Positions 60,440 through 64,000 of a stretch of DNA of 64,000 nt are shown piece after piece. The stretch's first letter is position 1. Each line of letters starts with the position of its first letter. Below the pieces are notes generated by a model. The model was not told where the DNA came from, made no database searches, and saw only the letters and a list, made by a program, of their open reading frames with translations. This DNA comes from Candidatus Bathyarchaeota archaeon (GTDB lineage Archaea > Thermoproteota > Bathyarchaeia > TCS64): the NCBI GenBank assembly GCA_026014875.1, contig JAOZHO010000015.1, forward strand, positions 1 to 64,000, in the 5' to 3' direction. A program made the translations under genes and the position numbers.

Positions 60440-61354
60440 TTATTGTTCATTAAGGAGCCAGTGGAGCAGCCCGTTCTGGGCGTGCATCCTGTTCCCCGCC
60501 TGGTCGAAGACCACCGACTGCGGGGAGTCCATCACACCGTCTGTGATCTCGTAGCCCCTGTGGGCTGGTAGGCAGTGCATCACGATGCAGTCGGGCTCTG
60601 CCTTCTTGACGAGCGCCATGTCCACTTTGAACGGGGGGAAGGCCTCCATCCGCATCTTCGCCTCCTCCTCCATACCTGCGCTGATCCAGACGTCGGTGTA
60701 GATGACGTCCGCCCCGGCGACGCCCTTAGCGGGGTCATGGGAGACCTCGACTACTCCTCCGGAGTGTTCCTTGATCTTCGCCAGTATCTCGGGGTTGGGG
60801 CTGTACTTGGGGTTATCGGGGCAGACCACTGTGACGTCCATGCCGACGCTGCTGCAGCCGATCATGGTGGAGTTCGCGGTGTTGCATCCCCCGTCCCCCA
60901 CGTAGGCGATCTTGAGCCCCTCCAGCTTCCCCTTGTACTCCTGGATGGTGAGGAGGTCCGCGAGGTTCTGGCAGGGGTGATAGGCTTCGGTCATCCCGTT
61001 GATTATGGGTATCGTGGCGGCTGCCCCGATCCTCTCCACGGCCTCATGCTTCAGGGCCCGGATCATGACGACGTCCACGTACTTGTTCAGGTTCTTCACG
61101 CCGTCCTCCAGGGTCTCGCTCCGGGTGAACTTGCCCCCCTCGATGCTGTAGAATATCGCGTGGCCCCCCAGGCGGTTCATCCCGGCCTCGAAGCTGATCC
61201 GGGTCCTCAGGGACGGTAACTCGAAGAGCATTATCAGCGTCTTGTTCTTCATGGAGTCGCCGTATTTCCCGGGGTTCGCCTTTATCTCGGTGGAGAGGTT
61301 CAGTATCTCGTGGATCTGGTCCTTGGTCAGGTCGAAATCTGTTAACAGATGCAT
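60440..61354 (-). CDS. argF: Ornithine carbamoyltransferase
   Basis: 304 residues. It makes citrulline from ornithine and carbamoyl phosphate. Motifs: the carbamoyl-phosphate loop LPSLRTRISFEAGM (usual STRTR), MIRALKHEAVERI, the HPCQNLADLL segment, VGDGGCNTANS, and the catalytic cysteine in MHCLPAHRGYEI. It is downstream of argG on the same strand (50 bases). A diverged copy of its last about 30 codons lies 1.4 kb beyond, across an AT-rich insert. Confidence 0.94.
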   Translation of the reverse strand: MHLLTDFDLTKDQIHEILNLSTEIKANPGKYGDSMKNKTLIMLFELPSLRTRISFEAGMNRLGGHAIFYSIEGGKFTRSETLEDGVKNLNKYVDVVMIRALKHEAVERIGAAATIPIINGMTEAYHPCQNLADLLTIQEYKGKLEGLKIAYVGDGGCNTANSTMIGCSSVGMDVTVVCPDNPKYSPNPEILAKIKEHSGGVVEVSHDPAKGVAGADVIYTDVWISAGMEEEAKMRMEAFPPFKVDMALVKKAEPDCIVMHCLPAHRGYEITDGVMDSPQSVVFDQAGNRMHAQNGLLHWLLNEQ

Positions 61355-61404
61355 TCAATCACCATTTGAAACAATCATTCATCGGGAATAAAAAGAGGGG
61401 TGGA

Positions 61405-62667
61405 TCAAGAGTCCCCCGTGGGCACGGGGACCACCTTCTTCTTGAGTTCCGGGATTCCCTCGTCCGCGATCTTCCGTTTCAGGTTCCAGGCCGAGACGCT
61501 GGGGAGCCCCCAGAGGTTGATGAATCCCACGGCGTCTCCCTGGTCGTAGTGGGTGTTGATGTCGAAGCTCGCCAGGTTATAGTCGTAGAGGCTGAAAGGC
61601 GACTCCCGGGCCACGGGCTTCGCGGCGCCCTTGAAGAGTTTCATGGTCACCACCCCGGTGACGTTCTGCTGGGTGCTGTCGATGAATGCGTCCAGGTCCT
61701 GCTTGAAGGGGTCGATCCAGAGCCCCTGGTAGACGATGCTGGCCCAGGTGTGCTCCACCTGGAACTTGAAGGCCTTCTGATGCTTGGTGAGCACCATCTT
61801 CTCCAAGTCCTGGTGAGCGTTGATTATGATCTCGGCGGCGGGGATCTCGTAGGTCTCCCGGGTCTTCAGGCCGACCACGCGGTCCTCCATGTGCTCGATC
61901 CTCCCAATCCCGTGCTCTCCCCCCTTCTTGTTGAGCAGCTGGAGTATCTCAACGGGGCCGGTGTCCTCTCCGTCGATGCTGGAGGGCACCCCCTCGTGGA
62001 AACCGATCTTCACGTACTCGGGCACATCGGGGGCGTCCTCGATGTCGACGGTCCACTCCCAGACTCCCTCGTCTGGAACCATCTGGTCGGGATGCTCCAG
62101 GATTCCCCCCTCGATGCTCCTGCCCCAAAGGTTCTGGTCGACGCTGTAGGGGCTGTCCACAGTCACGGGAATGGGGATCCCGTGCTCCTTGGCCCACTCG
62201 ATCTGGCCGTTCCTGTCGAATTTCCACTCCCTGACGGGGGCGATGATCTGGAGGCCGGGGTTCAGCGCCTTGAAGGTGAGGTCGAACCTGACCTGGTCGT
62301 TCCCTTTCCCCGTGCATCCGTGGGCCACCGCATCCGCGTCCTCCATCTCAGCCACCTCCACCACCTTCTTGGCGATGAGGGGCCTGCTGAGGCTGCTGCT
62401 AACGGGATAGGTGCCCATGTAGAGGGCGTTGGCCTTCACGGCCGGGAAGACGTATTCCCTCGCGAACTCCTCCTTCCCGTCGAATGTGTAGTGGTTGAGG
62501 ACTCCGAGGCTCCAGGCCTTCTCCTCCACCTCCTTGAGATCCGTCTGCTGCCCCACGTCCATGATGCAGCTGATTACGTCCATCCCGTACTCCGCCTGGA
62601 TCCACTTCAACATCATGGATGTGTCCAGGCCGCCGGAGTAGGCGAGGACGACTTTCTTCTTGACCAT
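61405..62667 (-). CDS. argG: Argininosuccinate synthase
   Basis: 420 residues. It joins citrulline and aspartate with ATP. The PP-loop is VLAYSGGLDTSMMLKWIQ. Other motifs are AHGCTGKGNDQVRFDL, DSPYSVDQNLWGRSIEGG and SPFSLYDYNLASFD. It is first in the argG-argF unit and divergent from an ACT-domain gene. argH is not in the window. Confidence 0.95.
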   Translation of the reverse strand: MVKKKVVLAYSGGLDTSMMLKWIQAEYGMDVISCIMDVGQQTDLKEVEEKAWSLGVLNHYTFDGKEEFAREYVFPAVKANALYMGTYPVSSSLSRPLIAKKVVEVAEMEDADAVAHGCTGKGNDQVRFDLTFKALNPGLQIIAPVREWKFDRNGQIEWAKEHGIPIPVTVDSPYSVDQNLWGRSIEGGILEHPDQMVPDEGVWEWTVDIEDAPDVPEYVKIGFHEGVPSSIDGEDTGPVEILQLLNKKGGEHGIGRIEHMEDRVVGLKTRETYEIPAAEIIINAHQDLEKMVLTKHQKAFKFQVEHTWASIVYQGLWIDPFKQDLDAFIDSTQQNVTGVVTMKLFKGAAKPVARESPFSLYDYNLASFDINTHYDQGDAVGFINLWGLPSVSAWNLKRKIADEGIPELKKKVVPVPTGDS

Positions 62668-62715
62668 TGCGCATGCAACTCCAAACTTGGAATGGGAGTT
62701 AGCACCGGGGCAAAG

Positions 62716-62727
62716 CTATATATTTTA
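62716..62727 (-). promoter_or_regulatory. Probable promoter (TATA box) of argG-argF
   Basis: The minus strand has an AT-rich TAAAATATATAG sequence about 50 bases before the argG start, giving transcription near 62692. Confidence 0.4.
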
Positions 62728-62731
62728 CGAC

Positions 62732-63352
62732 ATGAATGTTGCAGATATGCTCAAAGATAGCACAGATGGGACAAAATCGGTGGCCCAGGTCGTCAGGGAG
62801 ACCATCAGCATGAGGCCCTCCCTCTTAGACGCACTGAAAATGCGGATAGTCAATTATTCAGCTCTAGCCCGGATGCTCCAATCCGAGATCGGGGAGGGGA
62901 GCCTCGAGGCCGTCAAAGCGGCCATCATCAGGGTGAGCGAGGAACTGGAATCCGAGACAGGACTCCAGGAGGAGAAGATCCGGAGCATCCTGAGAGAGTC
63001 CGTCGTGAGGCTCCAGGACAAGATCTCAGTCATCATCTCCCCCGAGATGCTGGACATCCCCTATATCGTCACGGCCTACCTCACGGACAGCTACGTCTAC
63101 ATGCTTGACCAGACGATGCTCAAGACAGAGATTCCCGACTATGCTCATGAGACCAGGAACTTGGTCGCCCTCATCCTCATCAGCCCTGACAGGGTCGAGA
63201 CCACACCGGGATTCGTCGCATTCATCACTAACCTCCTCGCGAGCAGGGAGATCAACATCGTCGAGTTCATCAGCTGCTCCACCAACACAGTCATCGTCCT
63301 CGACGCTGCGGACGCCATTAACGCCTTCTCTCTCCTCCAGAACTTCACTTAA
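62732..63352 (+). CDS. ACT-domain regulatory protein
   Basis: About 206 residues from the ATG at 62732 (MNVADMLKDSTDGTKSVAQ). The first part is helical, with a winged-helix-like look (VAQVVRETISMRPSLLDALK, NYSALARMLQSEIGEGSLE). The C-terminal half contains strands and helices of an ACT-like domain (VALILISPDRVETTPGFVAFI, REINIVEFISCSTNTVIVLD). Such archaeal proteins are found near amino-acid genes and are probably regulators of them. The longer frame upstream overlaps argG and is rejected. Confidence 0.7.
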   Translation: MNVADMLKDSTDGTKSVAQVVRETISMRPSLLDALKMRIVNYSALARMLQSEIGEGSLEAVKAAIIRVSEELESETGLQEEKIRSILRESVVRLQDKISVIISPEMLDIPYIVTAYLTDSYVYMLDQTMLKTEIPDYAHETRNLVALILISPDRVETTPGFVAFITNLLASREINIVEFISCSTNTVIVLDAADAINAFSLLQNFT

Positions 63353-63411
63353 CACTTCAAATCCTCTTTCATGGGAAAGCTTTAGTACCCAGGACGTTTC
63401 ATGGAATAGTA

Positions 63412-63720
63412 ATGGCGGAAATTTGCCCCGTCTGTGGCCTGCCGACAGATCTCTGCGTTTGTGAGGAGATGAGCAGGGAGGCCCAGAGGATACGGATTCG
63501 GATCGAGCTTCGGAAATGGGGAAAGAAATACACCATCGTCGACGGTATAGATTCTAAGGAGGTACGCCTAGACAAACTCGCGGCCACCCTGAAGTCGAAA
63601 TGCGCCTGCGGGGGCTCGGCGAAGAACGAGCAGATCCTCCTCCAGGGCGACCACAGGGCGATCGTAAAGGAAGTGCTGGTTGGGATGGGCTTCCCCTTGG
63701 AGAATATCGAGGTCCAATAG
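63412..63720 (+). CDS. Translation initiation factor aIF1 (SUI1)
   Basis: 102 residues. After a short CPVCGLPTDLCVC zinc-binding start typical of archaeal aIF1 comes the SUI1 core: RIRIELRKWGKKYTIVDGID, LAATLKSKCACGGSAKN and ILLQGDHRAIVKEVLVGMGF. It helps start-codon selection on the small ribosomal subunit. It is followed one base later by a zinc-ribbon gene. Confidence 0.94.
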   Translation: MAEICPVCGLPTDLCVCEEMSREAQRIRIRIELRKWGKKYTIVDGIDSKEVRLDKLAATLKSKCACGGSAKNEQILLQGDHRAIVKEVLVGMGFPLENIEVQ

Positions 63721-63721
63721 A

Positions 63722-63940
63722 GTGAAAAGGGTGAGAGAGTTCTTGGATATACTTAAACAGGTCAAGCATGAGAGCCCTCAACCTATTTTCTGTCCGAAAT
63801 GCAGGAGCCACAACATCTATCCCAAGGACACATATGGCCTGTTCCCTTCTACATACAGCTGCAGGGATTGTGGCTACGAGGGAAACGTCGTACTCGAATT
63901 AGACCTCAAGGATAAGGATGAGCCCCCCATCACTCCCTAG
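63722..63940 (+). CDS. Small zinc-ribbon protein
   Basis: 72 residues from a GTG (VKRVREFLDILKQVKHE) located one base after the aIF1 stop. A C4 zinc ribbon is present: FCPKCRSHNIYPKDTYGLFP with a second pair YSCRDCGYEGNV. Related small zinc-ribbon proteins often follow aIF1 in Archaea. Function unknown, perhaps linked to translation. The last 60 bases of the window after it show nothing recognisable. Confidence 0.75.
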   Translation: MKRVREFLDILKQVKHESPQPIFCPKCRSHNIYPKDTYGLFPSTYSCRDCGYEGNVVLELDLKDKDEPPITP

Positions 63941-64000
63941 CCGGGTACAGAAAATCCATAGCCGTGCAACCGATGGAATCTCAGGAAACCGGCTCGTAAT

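Noticed and set aside
1-64000. CRISPR arrays, transposases, integrases, rRNA genes
   Set aside because: None seen; no regularly spaced repeats or recognisable mobile-element proteins were found on reading.

Overview
The window is archaeal chromosomal DNA. It carries the archaeal exosome core (Rrp4, Rrp41, Rrp42) next to SBDS, the proteasome alpha subunit, ribosomal protein L37Ae and a Pcc1-like KEOPS subunit. It also has a DUF106 (Oxa1/EMC3-like) gene followed by cmk and L14e, a split glycine decarboxylase, aIF1/SUI1 and an Hjc resolvase. Promoters look like TTTAAA/TTATAA boxes, and several genes start at GTG or TTG. Most genes are GC-rich. An uncultivated TACK (Bathyarchaeia-like) or Asgard-type archaeon fits the gene mix, but nothing here settles the lineage.

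Layout. 1-4.5 kb: leftward RNA-processing and proteasome operon, ending in a very G/T-biased sense strand. 4.8-6.3 kb: DsrE-like protein, tRNA-Asp, a stand-alone RAM domain protein and a winged-helix protein. 6.4-10.7 kb: leftward leuA-leuC-leuD-leuB operon. 11-21 kb: acyl-CoA oxidation genes (acyl-CoA dehydrogenase, EtfAB, 3-hydroxyacyl-CoA dehydrogenase, thiolase, DUF35 protein) interspersed with a sirtuin, a polysaccharide deacetylase and a saccharopine-dehydrogenase-like protein. 21-29 kb: sugar genes, membrane proteins and a SPOUT-family protein, with several damaged genes. 29-33.6 kb: gcvPA-gcvPB, then DUF106-cmk-L14e. 33.6-39.8 kb: regulators, cysteine synthase, flavoproteins and redox/Fe-S proteins. 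39.8-47.4 kb: ThDP-dependent E1 alpha/beta, an MgtE/SLC41-like transporter, and a catabolic group (M19 dipeptidase, amidohydrolase, MmgE/PrpD). 47.5-51 kb: nucleotide-sugar genes. 51-58.7 kb: an AT-rich RNase J-like gene, tRNA-Arg, enolase, a thioredoxin system, a Lon-family protease and Hjc. 59-64 kb: an AT-rich insert next to argF, then argG, an ACT-domain protein, SUI1 and a zinc ribbon.

The most notable part is a set of damaged or interrupted genes among otherwise well-kept ones. A 2[4Fe-4S] ferredoxin has an in-frame TAA and has lost one cluster cysteine. A C-terminal stub of a pyruvate:ferredoxin oxidoreductase beta subunit carries a frameshift. An RNase-H-fold-like gene has its probable N-terminus cut off by two stops at a small hairpin. 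A possible amidohydrolase C-terminal stub lies at 44.5 kb. A diverged direct repeat of the argF 3' end flanks an AT-rich island that holds one secreted coiled-coil protein. All names come from reading the sequences by eye; no database search was run.
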